64,000 bases of DNA from Parvibacter caecicola (lineage in GTDB: Bacteria > Actinomycetota > Coriobacteriia > Coriobacteriales > Eggerthellaceae). The position numbers and the translations under genes are program-made. The DNA lies in the NCBI RefSeq assembly GCF_003725335.1, contig NZ_QIBY01000006.1, positions 1-64,000 on the forward strand. The letters are read 5' to 3'. The notes under the pieces are model-generated. The model was not told the origin of the DNA, searched no databases, and worked only from the letters and a program-made list of their open reading frames with translations. Shown piece by piece: positions 41,742-52,414 of this stretch. The first letter of the stretch is position 1; each line of letters starts with the position of its first letter.

Positions 41742-43316
41742 CTAGGCGTCCAGCACCGCTTCCGGACCCTCCGGCAGCGATTCGCCGTGCAGCTCGCGGG
41801 CGAACTCGCGGTCGATGGCGCCTTCCGGCGTGGGCGGGTTCACCTCAAACGGCACCGCCGGCGTAACCAGGCTCACCAGCGGCACCACCGCCAGCGACAG
41901 CAACATGCACAGCGCGCCGCAGTTGATGGGGCTGGCAATCAGCGGCGTGCCGGCAAAGCCCATGCACATATTCACCGCGGTAAGCCCCACGCCAATGGCG
42001 AAGCTGCACCACACCGCCGCCTTCGAAATGCGCCCGGAATACAGCCCCCAGAAGAAGGGGCCCAGGAACGCGCCGGCCAGCGCGCCCCACGAGTAGCCCA
42101 TCAGCTGCGCGATAAACACGATGGAGGAGTGGTACTGCACCAGCGCTATGGCCGCCGAAATGGCCACGAACACCACCAGCAGCACCCGCATGCACACGAT
42201 CTGCTTCTTCTCGGACATGTCCTTCACCACGTTGCCCTTGATGAGGTCGATGGTGAGGGTGGAAGAAGACGTAAGCACCAGCGACGACAGCGTGGACATG
42301 GAGGCGGACAGCACCAGCACAATCACCAGACCGATCAGCAGGTCGGGCAAGGTGGACAGCATGGTGGGGATAACCGAGTCGTAGATGGGGGTGCCGTTGG
42401 CGGCGTACTCGATTTGCCCCTGGTACAGACGACCGAAGCCGCCCAGGAAGTAGGAGCCGCCGGCCACCACGAAGGCGAACACAGTGGAGATGATGGCGCC
42501 CTGCTTCACCGCCGAGCTGGATTTGATGGCGTAGAACTTCTGCACCATCTGCGGCAGGCCCCAGGTGCCCAAGCTGGTAAGGATGACCACGCCCAGCAGG
42601 TTGAACAAGTCGGGGCCGAAGAAGCTGATGTAGGCCCCTTGCATGGCGGTGCCCTCCGCCTGAATCTGCGACAGGCCGATGATGGCCTCCGAGAAACCGC
42701 CGTTGTTCAGCAGTACCGCCACGATAACCGCCGTGATGCCCAGCAGCATCACAATGCCCTGGATAAAGTCGTTCATCACCGTTGCCATGTAGCCGCCCAC
42801 CACTACATATATGCAGGTGACCACGGCCATGCCGAGCACGCACCAGTCGTAGGGCAGGTTGAACGCCATACCGAACAGCCGCGACAGGCCGTTGTACACG
42901 CTGGCGGTGTAGGGGATGAGGAACACGAAAATGATGGCCGCCGCCGCGATGCGCAGCGCCTTGGAGCTATAGCGCTTGCCGAAGAATTCCGGCATAGTGG
43001 CTGCCTTCAGGCGATGGGTCATCTCGCGGGTGCGCGGCCCCAGCACCCACCAGGCCAAAAGGCTGCCCAGAATGGCGTTACCGATGCCGGCCCAGGTGGC
43101 CGCCAGACCGTACTTGAAGCCGAACTGCCCGGCGTAGCCCACGAACACCACCGCCGAAAAGTAGCTGGTGCCGTAAGCGAACGCGCTCATCCAGGGGCCC
43201 ACCTTGCGGCCGCCCAGCACAAAGCCGTCCACCGTTTTGGTGTAGTGGCGGCAGTAGATGCCCACACCCACGGCCACCGCCACGAATATCAGCACCAGAA
43301 GAATTTTTACGAACAT
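41742..43316 (-). CDS. Sodium:solute symporter (SSS family)
   Basis: 524 residues, about 13 transmembrane helices. 'GGRKVGPWMSAFAYGTSYFSAVVFVGYAGQFG' (here only as description of the helix 1-2 region, residues 36-67) and 'LVLTSSSTLTIDLIKGN' are typical of SSS proteins near PanF and other carboxylate carriers. It would import an organic solute with Na+. The C terminus is short and acidic. Monocistronic, ending at the terminator 41586-41615. The substrate cannot be assigned by eye. An NhaC Na+/H+ antiporter lies nearby, which could renew the Na+ gradient. Confidence 0.88.
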   Translation of the reverse strand: MFVKILLVLIFVAVAVGVGIYCRHYTKTVDGFVLGGRKVGPWMSAFAYGTSYFSAVVFVGYAGQFGFKYGLAATWAGIGNAILGSLLAWWVLGPRTREMTHRLKAATMPEFFGKRYSSKALRIAAAAIIFVFLIPYTASVYNGLSRLFGMAFNLPYDWCVLGMAVVTCIYVVVGGYMATVMNDFIQGIVMLLGITAVIVAVLLNNGGFSEAIIGLSQIQAEGTAMQGAYISFFGPDLFNLLGVVILTSLGTWGLPQMVQKFYAIKSSSAVKQGAIISTVFAFVVAGGSYFLGGFGRLYQGQIEYAANGTPIYDSVIPTMLSTLPDLLIGLVIVLVLSASMSTLSSLVLTSSSTLTIDLIKGNVVKDMSEKKQIVCMRVLLVVFVAISAAIALVQYHSSIVFIAQLMGYSWGALAGAFLGPFFWGLYSGRISKAAVWCSFAIGVGLTAVNMCMGFAGTPLIASPINCGALCMLLSLAVVPLVSLVTPAVPFEVNPPTPEGAIDREFARELHGESLPEGPEAVLDA

Positions 43317-43407
43317 GGTTCTTCCCTATCTTCCAATTCCCAAAAGGCGGAGCTGCCCGCCGCTTGCAACAACCAAAGGCGCACACGGTTTCCGCGGGTT
43401 CCGGGGC

Positions 43408-43440
43408 AAAAAAATAGCCACGGGCGAAATCCGTGTGCTA
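43408..43440 (-). terminator. Rho-independent terminator after the small repeat ORF
   Basis: On the minus strand AGCACACGG pairs with CCGTGGCT (one bulge) and is followed by ATTTTTTT. It begins directly at the stop codon of the small repeat ORF, which supports that ORF as a real transcript. Confidence 0.75.
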
Positions 43441-43704
43441 TCAGTATCGAAACTCAAATTGTGGGGGATGCTGGCAAGCCCGTTGCTGGGCCGCCTTGTG
43501 GGCGCTCATTGCTGCGCACTCATGGGCAACCGCAACGCCGCAACACTGCGCGGCCTTGTGGGCTCTCATCAGGGCGCACTCGTCCATGGCGAGGTTTTTC
43601 TGTTCAGCCCAGCGGGCACTCATCACGGCGCAGGCGCTCTCGTCGCGCCCGCTGCTTGCGCGCCGCCCCAGGGCGGCTTTGCTCTGTTTCCATGTCTGCT
43701 GCAT
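43441..43704 (-). CDS. Small Cys/His-containing internal-repeat protein (uncertain)
   Basis: 87 residues from ATG 43704. Three related segments at about 21-35, 41-53 and 61-73 share (D/H)E..CA-M-(S/R)A-(H/R)-(K/W)A-(A/E)Q, with six Cys and several His overall, and look helical. The stop codon abuts a strong terminator. There is no recognisable family and no strong ribosome-binding site; the reading frame continues upstream to a TTG at 43830 behind no better signal. Between the symporter and NhaC genes. It may be a small metal- or thiol-binding protein, or a spurious frame in a repeat-rich spacer. Confidence 0.4.
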   Translation of the reverse strand: MQQTWKQSKAALGRRASSGRDESACAVMSARWAEQKNLAMDECALMRAHKAAQCCGVAVAHECAAMSAHKAAQQRACQHPPQFEFRY

Positions 43705-43949
43705 GGCGGCCACTTTACCACACAAAAGCAGCGGCAGCCGGCAAAAACGCCAGTGGCGCCCAGGCGCGGCGGCGCAACGGAAGGCCCGCCACGCCGCACA
43801 AAGAACCCCTTTTGTTCGCTCCCCCTGCAAATAACCGTGATTTTCCTGCTCATTGTTCGATATACTGACACGTGCTTGCCAACACCCTTTGGCAGCGCGC
43901 GGGACACACGCGACCCCGCGGAATGCAACCCATCAGCAAAGGGGAAAAT

Positions 43950-45617
43950 ATGGAAGGGTTTGATCTGATCAGCTGTGGGATCTGGTCGATTGTTCCCCCG
44001 CTTCTCGCCTTAGGGCTGGCGCTCATCACCAAAGAGGTGTATTCGTCGCTGACCATCGGCGTGTTCGTGGGCATGATCATTTACCAGTTCACCCTCAGCG
44101 GTGCCGGGGTTGACCAAGTGGTGGCATCGTTTGCCATGGTGCCCCAAATGATGGCCGAACAGATAGCCGGAAACGGGGCGCTACTACTCTTCCTTGCCCT
44201 GTTGGGGGCGCTTACGGTGCTCATCGCGGCATCGGGCGGCTCCCGCGCTTACGCCGAGTGGGTTTCCCAGCATATCAAAAACGCGAAAATGGCCCAGCTG
44301 CTCACCGCTGTTCTGGGCATCATCATCTTCGTGGACGACTACTTCAACTGCCTCACCGTGGGCGCCGTGATGCGCCCCATCACCGACCGCTTCCGCGTCA
44401 GCCACGAAAAGCTGGCCTGGATCATCGACTCCACGGCCGCGCCGGTGTGCATCATCGCGCCGGTTTCCTCGTGGGCCGTGGCGGTGGGCGGCTACATGGG
44501 CGAGGACGGCTTCAATACCTTCGTGGCCTCCATCCCTTACAACTTCTACGCCCTGCTCACCATCTTCTTCGTGTTCTTCATGCTCATCGTGGGGAAAGAC
44601 TTCGGCACCATGCGCACCGCGCAGCTGAAGGCCGAGGGGCTGCCGGTGGCGGCCGAGGCACAGCAGCAAGAGCAGCAGGTTGAGGCCGACGTGACGAAGG
44701 CCACCGAGGACCTGCACCCGCGCAACATGAACGCCATCGTCACCGAGCACGCCGACTACGAGCAGGCGGCCGAGGCCACCATCGAGGAGTACAAAGGCCT
44801 TGAGGTGTCCGAGAAGGGCCGCGTGATCGACCTCATCCTGCCCATCGTGGTGCTCATCGTGTTCTCCATTCTCGGCATGTTGTACGTGGGCGGCTTCTTC
44901 CAGGGCGTCGATTTTGCCACCGCTGTGGGAGAAAACCCGGTTATGGGCCTTGACGTGGGCGTTTGTGTAGCGCTGGTGGCTGCTGCCATCATGTACCTGC
45001 CCCGCAAGCTGATGAACATCAACCATTTCATGGATTCGGTTTCCGAAGGCGTGCGCTCGATGGTGGGCGCCATCATGATCCTGGTGCTGGCCTGGAGCTT
45101 GGGCGGCACCTGCCGCTACCTGCTGGGCACCGGCGAATTCGTGTCCGGCTTCCTGAACGGCCTGGGCGTGGGGCTTGAGCTGCTGCCGGCCATCATCTTC
45201 CTGGTGGCTGCCTTCATCGGCTTTGCCATGGGCACCTCTTGGGGCACCGTGGCGCTCATCCTGCCCATCGTCATCGGCGTGTTCTCCACTTCCGACCCGC
45301 TGTTCCTGGTGGCCATCGGCGCCACGCTGGCGGGCGCGGTTTACGGCGACCACATCTCCCCTATCTCCGACACCACCATCCTTTCGTCGGCGGGCGCCAA
45401 GTGCAACCACCTCAGCCACGTGTCCACCCAGATCCCCTATGCCTCGCTGGTTATGGTGATCTGCTTCGTGGGCTACATCATCGCTGGCCTGGTGAAGAAT
45501 CCGTGGGTTTCGCTGGCCGTGGGCGTGGTGCTGATTGTGGTAGCGGTGCTGGTGCTCACTTACCTGAGCAACCGGAAGGCCCCGAAGGCCACCGAGGCGC
45601 CGGCGGAAACCGCCTAA
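43950..45617 (+). CDS. NhaC-family Na+/H+ antiporter
   Basis: 555 residues from ATG 43950 (AAAGGGGAAA upstream; in-frame codons earlier lack a site). About eleven to twelve membrane helices; 'IIIFVDDYFNCLTVGAVMRPITD' region with paired Asp (about 125-148), 'IDSTAAPVCIIAPVSSWAV', and 'FAMGTSWGTVALILPI', 'YGDHISPISDTTILSSAGAKCNHLSHVSTQIPYA' (residues about 475-508) are NhaC hallmarks. A hydrophilic cytoplasmic loop of about 80 residues, rich in Gln/Glu, lies near 225-300. Exchanges Na+ for H+ and may alternatively move organic acids or amino acids, as some NhaC relatives do. Confidence 0.9.
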   Translation: MEGFDLISCGIWSIVPPLLALGLALITKEVYSSLTIGVFVGMIIYQFTLSGAGVDQVVASFAMVPQMMAEQIAGNGALLLFLALLGALTVLIAASGGSRAYAEWVSQHIKNAKMAQLLTAVLGIIIFVDDYFNCLTVGAVMRPITDRFRVSHEKLAWIIDSTAAPVCIIAPVSSWAVAVGGYMGEDGFNTFVASIPYNFYALLTIFFVFFMLIVGKDFGTMRTAQLKAEGLPVAAEAQQQEQQVEADVTKATEDLHPRNMNAIVTEHADYEQAAEATIEEYKGLEVSEKGRVIDLILPIVVLIVFSILGMLYVGGFFQGVDFATAVGENPVMGLDVGVCVALVAAAIMYLPRKLMNINHFMDSVSEGVRSMVGAIMILVLAWSLGGTCRYLLGTGEFVSGFLNGLGVGLELLPAIIFLVAAFIGFAMGTSWGTVALILPIVIGVFSTSDPLFLVAIGATLAGAVYGDHISPISDTTILSSAGAKCNHLSHVSTQIPYASLVMVICFVGYIIAGLVKNPWVSLAVGVVLIVVAVLVLTYLSNRKAPKATEAPAETA

Positions 45618-45635
45618 ACCTGCGCTCTTCGCAAT

Positions 45636-45678
45636 CAACCAAAAAAACGCCCGGGAATTCCGGGCGTTTTTTTGGTTG
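45636..45678. terminator. Bidirectional Rho-independent terminator
   Basis: Nineteen-base perfect arms (45636-45654, 45660-45678) around GAATT, with a GC core and seven-base A/T tracts. Ends the NhaC gene and the converging Rrf2 gene. Confidence 0.92.
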
Positions 45679-45729
45679 TACTAGGTTGCCAACATCCGGG
45701 GCGCCCCCTCGCATCCCCGCGATGCGACC

Positions 45730-46218
45730 CTAGGCGATTTTCGAAGCGCTGCTGCAACCAGCCAAGCGCTCACTCTCAAGGGAGAGGTGCTGGGCCAAAA
45801 ATCCCCGCTTATCCTCCTGGCGAGTTGAAGCCTCCAACAGCATGCCTAGGTTAATGCTGTCCAGATACGCGTCGTAGCTTTCCAACACCAGTTCATAGAC
45901 TTCCCTCATGTCGTCCGCCAACGCGGTGCTGCGCTCTTCGCGACGGGCGCGAGTGTTTTCCGAAAGCTCCTCCTCGAGGGCATTTATTATATCCAGCAAC
46001 GTGATGTCGTGCGGGTCCCGCGCTAAACGGTAACCACCGTTTTTGCCTGGGTATGCTGTGATAATTTTCGCGTTGCGCAGCAATTGGGCCAACTGAATGA
46101 GGTAATCGCGGGGAATGGCCATCTCCTCCGCGATATCTTTGGACGAGTTGATTCCCGGATGCTGGGCCAGGTAGAGAACGGCACGCAGCCCGTAATCCGT
46201 AGATGCTTTCAGTTGCAC
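45730..46218 (-). CDS. Rrf2-family transcriptional regulator
   Basis: 162 residues from GTG 46218, with GAGGAGG five bases upstream; the longer frame upstream lacks family similarity. 'MQLKASTDYGLRAVLYLAQHPG' and 'IAEEMAIPRDYLIQLAQLLRNAKIITAYPGKNGGYRLARDPHDITLLDIINALE' (residues about 25-78) are typical of Rrf2 winged-helix proteins such as IscR and NsrR. The three-Cys cluster used for an iron-sulfur centre is absent (only one Cys near the C terminus), so it probably senses something else. Targets unknown; a palindrome lies upstream at 46442-46457. Confidence 0.88.
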   Translation of the reverse strand: MQLKASTDYGLRAVLYLAQHPGINSSKDIAEEMAIPRDYLIQLAQLLRNAKIITAYPGKNGGYRLARDPHDITLLDIINALEEELSENTRARREERSTALADDMREVYELVLESYDAYLDSINLGMLLEASTRQEDKRGFLAQHLSLESERLAGCSSASKIA

Positions 46219-46441
46219 TGCAACCTCCTCACCGAGGCTACCAGCACGAACGCCTGTGGCAAGCGCCGGAGGGTAGTTCTCCGTTTCGAATCGCGGGTTG
46301 ATAAAAAACGAAGCGGACAAACCCACGAGCGACAACTCAAAGCGCATCAGGCCACAACCGTTAAGTCAGTTTCTGCAGCGATTCAATCATTCGCCATAAA
46401 TACCTGGTATTCACTAATCGATGAGCCGCTCGATGCCTGTA

Positions 46442-46457
46442 TAGTAGCATGCTGCTA
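46442..46457. promoter_or_regulatory. Near-perfect palindrome upstream of the Rrf2 gene
   Basis: TAGTAGCATGCTGCTA, 16 bp, one mismatched pair; followed by TTGAG-CAAA-CTCAA at 46467-46480. Possible binding sites in the 383-bp spacer between the Rrf2 start and the exonuclease-like gene, which holds no gene. Confidence 0.35.
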
Positions 46458-46532
46458 CCCTAAACTTTGAGCAAACTCAAGCAAATTTTCGGAAATACGG
46501 GAAACTGTCACTTTGTTCAGCGGGTTTGCTAT

Positions 46533-46561
46533 TTTTGGCCTACCAAAACGGTAGGCCAAAA
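46533..46561. other. Stable hairpin in the spacer
   Basis: TTTTGGCCTACC-AAAAC-GGTAGGCCAAAA, perfect 12-bp stem. T runs lie on the 5' side of each strand's stem, so it does not look like a normal terminator. A partial copy of the GACAGGGG family (46573-46584) follows. Confidence 0.5.
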
Positions 46562-46601
46562 GGGCTGTGGCGTGTCCCCCTGTCAGCAGCACGTTGGCAA
46601 C

Positions 46602-47711
46602 CTAGCCTTCGCTCTTCAGCTGAAAGGTCATCTGCACCGGGTTGTGGTCGGAGTAGGCGAAATCCAGATCCACCGTTTCGCAGCTGATGCACTCGATGTT
46701 GCTGGAGTAGATGAACGTGTCCATCACCCAGCGGTCGTTAGTGCCGTCATAGGGGCGGCCCGCATCGCGGCAGGTGGCAGCATCGGCAAACTGCCCGGCG
46801 TCGTACTTCGCCTTCGACGCCACCGTGAAACCATAGGGCACGCTGTCGAAATCAAACGGCTTGGCCCAGCTTTCCACCGCCTGCACCTTGTTTTGGTATA
46901 CCTCCCCCGACACGCCAATCATGTCGTGGTTGAAGTCGCCGCCGGCAATCACATAGTTGCCCGCCGCCAGCTCCGCCTCCATGTCGGCGAACAGCATGCG
47001 CCGCTGCGCCGCCATGATGGATTCGTCGGCCCCGTAGGCGGAAAGATGCACGTTCATCAGCACCAACTGCTTGCCGTCGCTCACCGGAATGCGGCAGATG
47101 GAGTAGCAGCGATCCAAGTCCAAAAACTTGCTGAAGCTGTCGGAAATGGGCAGGCTGCGGCGCAGCGGGTCTTCCACCGCGTACTTCGAGAACGTGGCCA
47201 TACCCGCTTTGTTGGCACCGTGGGGCGCGTACAGCGGCCACATGAGGAAGGGGGAATCGTAGTTCTGGGCGAACACCGTGGCGTCGTAGGGGAAGATTTT
47301 CCGCAGCAACTGGTACTGGTCCACAAAGTGGCTGCGGGTGCCGTTCACGTCCACTTCCTGGAACAGCACGAAGGTGGGGTCCAGCGCTTTGATGGCCTCC
47401 CCTTCGCCGTTGATGTCAGCGGTAACCACCTCGGCCGACTCCGCCACCGAACCGCTGCCGCCGTCCATGAAGAAGTCGAACTGCTGGTTGTAGGCGCCGA
47501 AGCCCAGGTTGGCCGTCACCACCTTCAACTGCGGGTTCGCGCTGGCGTCTATCTGGGCCGTGGGCGGCGTGCCCCCCAGCGGAGCGTCCACCTCCAGGGG
47601 CAGCTTGTCGTCCAGCCGGTAATAGGACAGCATCACGTAAGCCACGTACAGGGCCACCACCAGCACCGCCGCCAGCACTACGCCCAGCAACACCTTCAGC
47701 GCTTTGTTCAT
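46602..47711 (-). CDS. Membrane-anchored endonuclease/exonuclease/phosphatase-family protein
   Basis: 369 residues from ATG 47711 (AAGGGAG upstream). One N-terminal hydrophobic helix (about 6-28; 'VLLGVVLAAVLVVALYVAYVM') places the domain outside the cell. Catalytic landmarks of the DNase I/exonuclease III fold are 'VTANLGFG', 'FQEVD', 'NVHLSAYG', 'AGGDFNHD' and the final 'AYSDHNPVQ'. The extracellular location and the family suggest hydrolysis of nucleic acid or a phosphoester such as a sphingolipid or inositol phosphate; the substrate is open. Monocistronic by layout. Confidence 0.88.
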   Translation of the reverse strand: MNKALKVLLGVVLAAVLVVALYVAYVMLSYYRLDDKLPLEVDAPLGGTPPTAQIDASANPQLKVVTANLGFGAYNQQFDFFMDGGSGSVAESAEVVTADINGEGEAIKALDPTFVLFQEVDVNGTRSHFVDQYQLLRKIFPYDATVFAQNYDSPFLMWPLYAPHGANKAGMATFSKYAVEDPLRRSLPISDSFSKFLDLDRCYSICRIPVSDGKQLVLMNVHLSAYGADESIMAAQRRMLFADMEAELAAGNYVIAGGDFNHDMIGVSGEVYQNKVQAVESWAKPFDFDSVPYGFTVASKAKYDAGQFADAATCRDAGRPYDGTNDRWVMDTFIYSSNIECISCETVDLDFAYSDHNPVQMTFQLKSEG

Positions 47712-47899
47712 TCCGTTCTCCCTTTTGCCGCGGCCCGGACGGCACCTGACCACCAGCCGCCTTTTGCGTCTGCGGTTCATGATAGCGCCTATTGGCGCGG
47801 TTTTGCTCCGGCTGCAAGTCCTCTCCAAAACAGTGGGGTAAAATGCAGTTCGCTGTTAAATCAGAATCGCCAGACGTTGCTGGCGGCTGGCTGCGCCAT

Positions 47900-47984
47900 C
47901 GTGGGGCAGAGATTCCCTCTCTGCCTAAACGGACAGCCCCCATGCGGGCGCAGCTTCAGGCCGAGACAGCATCTTGGCCCTACG
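47900..47984. repeat. Paired-hairpin repeat, CGTAGGGCAGAGAT family
   Basis: 85 bp, ends CGTGGGGCAGAGAT and GCCCTACG. Diverged second arm (GGCCGAGACAGCATCTTGGCC) still pairs partly. In the spacer before the PaaK-type gene. Confidence 0.75.
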
Positions 47985-48067
47985 AAAAATCGCCCAGGAC
48001 AAAAACTGTGCCGATTCTGATTCAGCAGCAGAAACGCAGCTTATTCCTCGCACCCGAAGGAGATCCC

Positions 48068-49303
48068 ATGCAGATGACCCCCGAACAGCTCGCCATGATA
48101 AAAGGCGAGTTCAAAAGCCTGAAAGCCCGCAGCCCCTTCTACGCGCGAAAGTTCGAGGGCATCGATTTGGCCACTGTGCAAACCCAGGCGGATTTCGAGA
48201 AGCTGCCCTTCTCGGAGAAAAACGACCTGCGCGAGGCCTACCCGCTGGGGCTGCAAGCGGTGCCGGACGACGAGGTGGTGCGCATCCACAGCTCGTCGGG
48301 CACTACGGGCACGCCGGTGATCATCCCCTACACCCAGCAGGACGTGATCGACTGGGCCACCCAGTTCGCCCGCTGCTACGAGATGGCCGGCATCACGCCG
48401 CTCGACCGTGTGCAAATCACCCCCGGCTACGGCCTGTGGACCGCCGGCATCGGCTTCCAACTGGGCTGCGAGCGGCTGGGGGCCATGGCCATTCCCATGG
48501 GCCCCGGCAACACCGACAAGCAACTGCAGATGATGCAGGACATGGGCTCCACCGTCATTTGCGCCACCAGTTCCTACGCGCTGCTGCTGGCGGAGGAAAT
48601 CAACCAGCGCGGCCTGCGGGACAAGATTTCCCTGAAGAAGGGGGTCATTGGCTCGGAGCGCTGGGGCGAGAAGATGCGCAACCGCATCCAAGACGAGATG
48701 GGCATCCAAATCTACGACATCTACGGCCTCACGGAAATCTACGGCCCCGGCATCGGCATCTCCTGCGACGCCCACGCCGGCATGCACATTTGGGACGACT
48801 ACATTTATATGGAAATCATCGATCCCAAAACCGGCGAAGTGCTGCCGGACGGCGAGGTGGGCGAACTGGTGCTCACCACGCTGCGCAAGCAGGGGGCGCC
48901 GCTCATTCGCTACCGCACCCACGACCTCACCCGCATCATCCCCGGCACCTGCCCCTGCGGCAGCCGCTTCCCCCGCATCGACACGCTGGTGGGGCGCACC
49001 GACGACATGATCAAGGTGAAGGGCTGCAACATGTTCCCGGCGCAGATCGAGGAAGTCATCAAGATGACCAACGGCGCTAGCTCGGAATACCAGGTGATGA
49101 TCGAGACCATTTCCGGCCACGACATTCTCACGGTGCTGTTTGAAACGCCGCTGGAAGGCGAAGAGAAGGCCCGCTGCGAGCAGGAGCTGGCGCTGATTTT
49201 CAAGGCGAAGCTGGGCTGCACCCCTGAAGCGAAGGGCGTGCCCATGGGCGAGCTGCCTCGCTCCGAGAAGAAGACGAAGCGCATCTTTGACAGCCGCTAC
49301 TAG
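48068..49303 (+). CDS. Phenylacetate-CoA ligase family (PaaK-type) enzyme
   Basis: 411 residues, slightly shorter than the usual 430. Activates an aryl acid through an acyl-AMP to the CoA thioester. AMP-binding motif 'IHSSSGTTGTPVIIPYT' (about 77-93), 'YDIYGLTEIYGPGIG' (about 217-231), 'DGEVGELVLTTL', 'RYRTHDLTRI' and 'GRTDDMIKVKGCNMFPAQIE' are diagnostic. Near iorA-iorB, which make aryl-acetyl-CoA from aryl pyruvates, so this ligase may use phenylacetate, indoleacetate or 4-hydroxyphenylacetate (inference). ATG after AAGGAGATCCC. Likely translated with the SEC-C gene that follows 33 bp on. Confidence 0.9.
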   Translation: MQMTPEQLAMIKGEFKSLKARSPFYARKFEGIDLATVQTQADFEKLPFSEKNDLREAYPLGLQAVPDDEVVRIHSSSGTTGTPVIIPYTQQDVIDWATQFARCYEMAGITPLDRVQITPGYGLWTAGIGFQLGCERLGAMAIPMGPGNTDKQLQMMQDMGSTVICATSSYALLLAEEINQRGLRDKISLKKGVIGSERWGEKMRNRIQDEMGIQIYDIYGLTEIYGPGIGISCDAHAGMHIWDDYIYMEIIDPKTGEVLPDGEVGELVLTTLRKQGAPLIRYRTHDLTRIIPGTCPCGSRFPRIDTLVGRTDDMIKVKGCNMFPAQIEEVIKMTNGASSEYQVMIETISGHDILTVLFETPLEGEEKARCEQELALIFKAKLGCTPEAKGVPMGELPRSEKKTKRIFDSRY

Positions 49304-49336
49304 GCGCTGCCGCACCCGTTGCCCCAAGGAGGCCCT

Positions 49337-51247
<1,911 letters not shown>

Positions 51248-51278
51248 GCGACACACGATACTCCCGTGCAAAGGTTTT

Positions 51279-51361
51279 CGTAGGGCCGAGATTCTATCTT
51301 GGCCTAAAGCCGCAACCGCATGCAGACCGTAAGTTAGGCAGAGATAGAACGCTGCCCTACG
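51279..51361. repeat. Paired-hairpin repeat, CGTAGGGCAGAGAT family
   Basis: 83 bp from CGTAGGGCCGAGAT to GCCCTACG. First hairpin GGCCGAGAT/ATCTTGGCC keeps pairing through a changed base pair and a wobble. Follows the SEC-C gene. Confidence 0.8.
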
Positions 51362-51407
51362 AATTCGACCGCATGCATATCCCCGCCACGCGGATAAAGC
51401 CAGGGGG

Positions 51408-51962
51408 CTACTTCACCAGCATGGCTTCGGCCACTTGATTGGTCGTCTTTTCACCTTCCAGGAACTTCAGGATGGCAAGGCCGAAGGGAATGGCGGTACC
51501 CGGGCCGGTGGCGGTGATGAGGTTGTTGTCCACTTCCACGGGCTTGCCCGGCTGGTACACTCCTTCGGGCCAACCCTCTTCGCAGGTGGGGTAGCACACC
51601 GCTTTGCGACCGGTCAGCAAGCCCATGTCCCCCAGCACCGTGGGGCCGGCACAGATGGCGGCGATGGGCTCGTCCGCTTCCATGCGGCGGGCAATCTCGG
51701 TTGTGGCGGCCTTGCTTAGGCCAATGTTCTCCACCCCCACCGAACCGCCGGGGATCATCAGCAGGTCGGACGCGGACAGGTCCACCATTGCGATGGGCGC
51801 ATCTGCCACCAGGGTTATGTTGTGGGCAGCCGCTACCTGCAGGCTGTCTTTCAGCGATACCAGCATCACGTTCACGCCGCCGCGACGCAGGATGTCCACC
51901 GGCGCCACCACTTCCAGCGGCTCGCACCCGTCCGCCAGCAAAACCGAAACCGTCCTCGCCAT
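51408..51962 (-). CDS. DJ-1/PfpI-family protein
   Basis: 184 residues from ATG 51962 (GGAAGGAAG upstream). 'VSVLLADGCEPLEVVAPVDILRRGG' with the conserved Glu, 'LLMIPGGSVGVEN', and the nucleophile-elbow Cys in 'IAAICAGPTVLGDMGLL' (about 106) followed by 'GRKAVCYP' and 'LITATGPGTAIPFGLAILKFL' define a DJ-1-type (YajL/ThiJ) fold. Members act as glyoxalase-III-like or deglycase proteins or chaperones in thiol/carbonyl stress. Monocistronic. The specific activity cannot be inferred. Confidence 0.92.
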   Translation of the reverse strand: MARTVSVLLADGCEPLEVVAPVDILRRGGVNVMLVSLKDSLQVAAAHNITLVADAPIAMVDLSASDLLMIPGGSVGVENIGLSKAATTEIARRMEADEPIAAICAGPTVLGDMGLLTGRKAVCYPTCEEGWPEGVYQPGKPVEVDNNLITATGPGTAIPFGLAILKFLEGEKTTNQVAEAMLVK

Positions 51963-52097
51963 TTCGCACTTCCTTCCACGAGACCACACTGCCCCAGATT
52001 TTATCCCATCCAACGGCGCGGCTACCGCCTTCGTCACCCACCCGTGGGCCCGTCCGATGATTCACCTGCGCCCGCATTCTGCCACTACACCGCCTCA

Positions 52098-52236
52098 CTG
52101 CCGCGGTGCTCGCACCGAAACAGTCCATTGGGCTGTTCCGCCTTCGCAGGGTTCAAGCCCCCGCGGGGTTCCCTGGACATGAAAAGGGCCTCATTGCTGA
52201 GGCCCTTTGAGTTAGTGGTGGTCGGAGGGGGACTTG
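52098..52236 (-). repeat. Outer copy of a tandem repeat containing a tRNA-Phe 3' end
   Basis: 139 bp repeated at 52276-52414 (period 178 bp). Includes the last 21 nt of tRNA-Phe with CCA, a terminator-like stem (AAAGGGCCTCA/TGAGGCCCTTT) and a degenerate second hairpin. The tRNA portion here is a truncated remnant. Confidence 0.85.
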
Positions 52237-52275
52237 GCGCCTTCGCCTGCGGCGAACCCGCTGTGCTGCGCTCCG

Positions 52276-52414
52276 CTGCCGCGGTGCTCGTACCGGAACA
52301 GTCCACCGGACTGTTCCGCCTTCGCAGGGTTCAAGTCCCTGCGGGATTCTCTGGACATGAAAAGGGCCCCGTTGCTGGGACCCTTTGAGTTAGTGGTGGT
52401 CGGAGGGGGACTTG
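52276..52414 (-). repeat. Inner copy of the tandem repeat, joined to the intact tRNA-Phe
   Basis: Same 139-bp unit next to the complete tRNA; contains GGAACAGTCC-ACC-GGACTGTTCC and a probable tRNA terminator (AAAGGGTCCC/GGGGCCCTTT). Stem base changes between copies are paired, so structure is conserved. Confidence 0.85.

Noticed and set aside
41787-43868. 693-codon plus-strand frame opposite the symporter gene
   Set aside because: Shadow of the SSS symporter: very rich in His, Gln and Arg with no domain motif, and the symporter frame has all family hallmarks.
46533-46561. Rho-independent terminator at the GGCCTACC hairpin
   Set aside because: The T tract precedes rather than follows the stem on either strand, so I recorded it only as a hairpin.
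52098-52236. Second tRNA-Phe gene
   Set aside because: Only the last 21 nt of the tRNA are present; the anticodon and D arms are missing.
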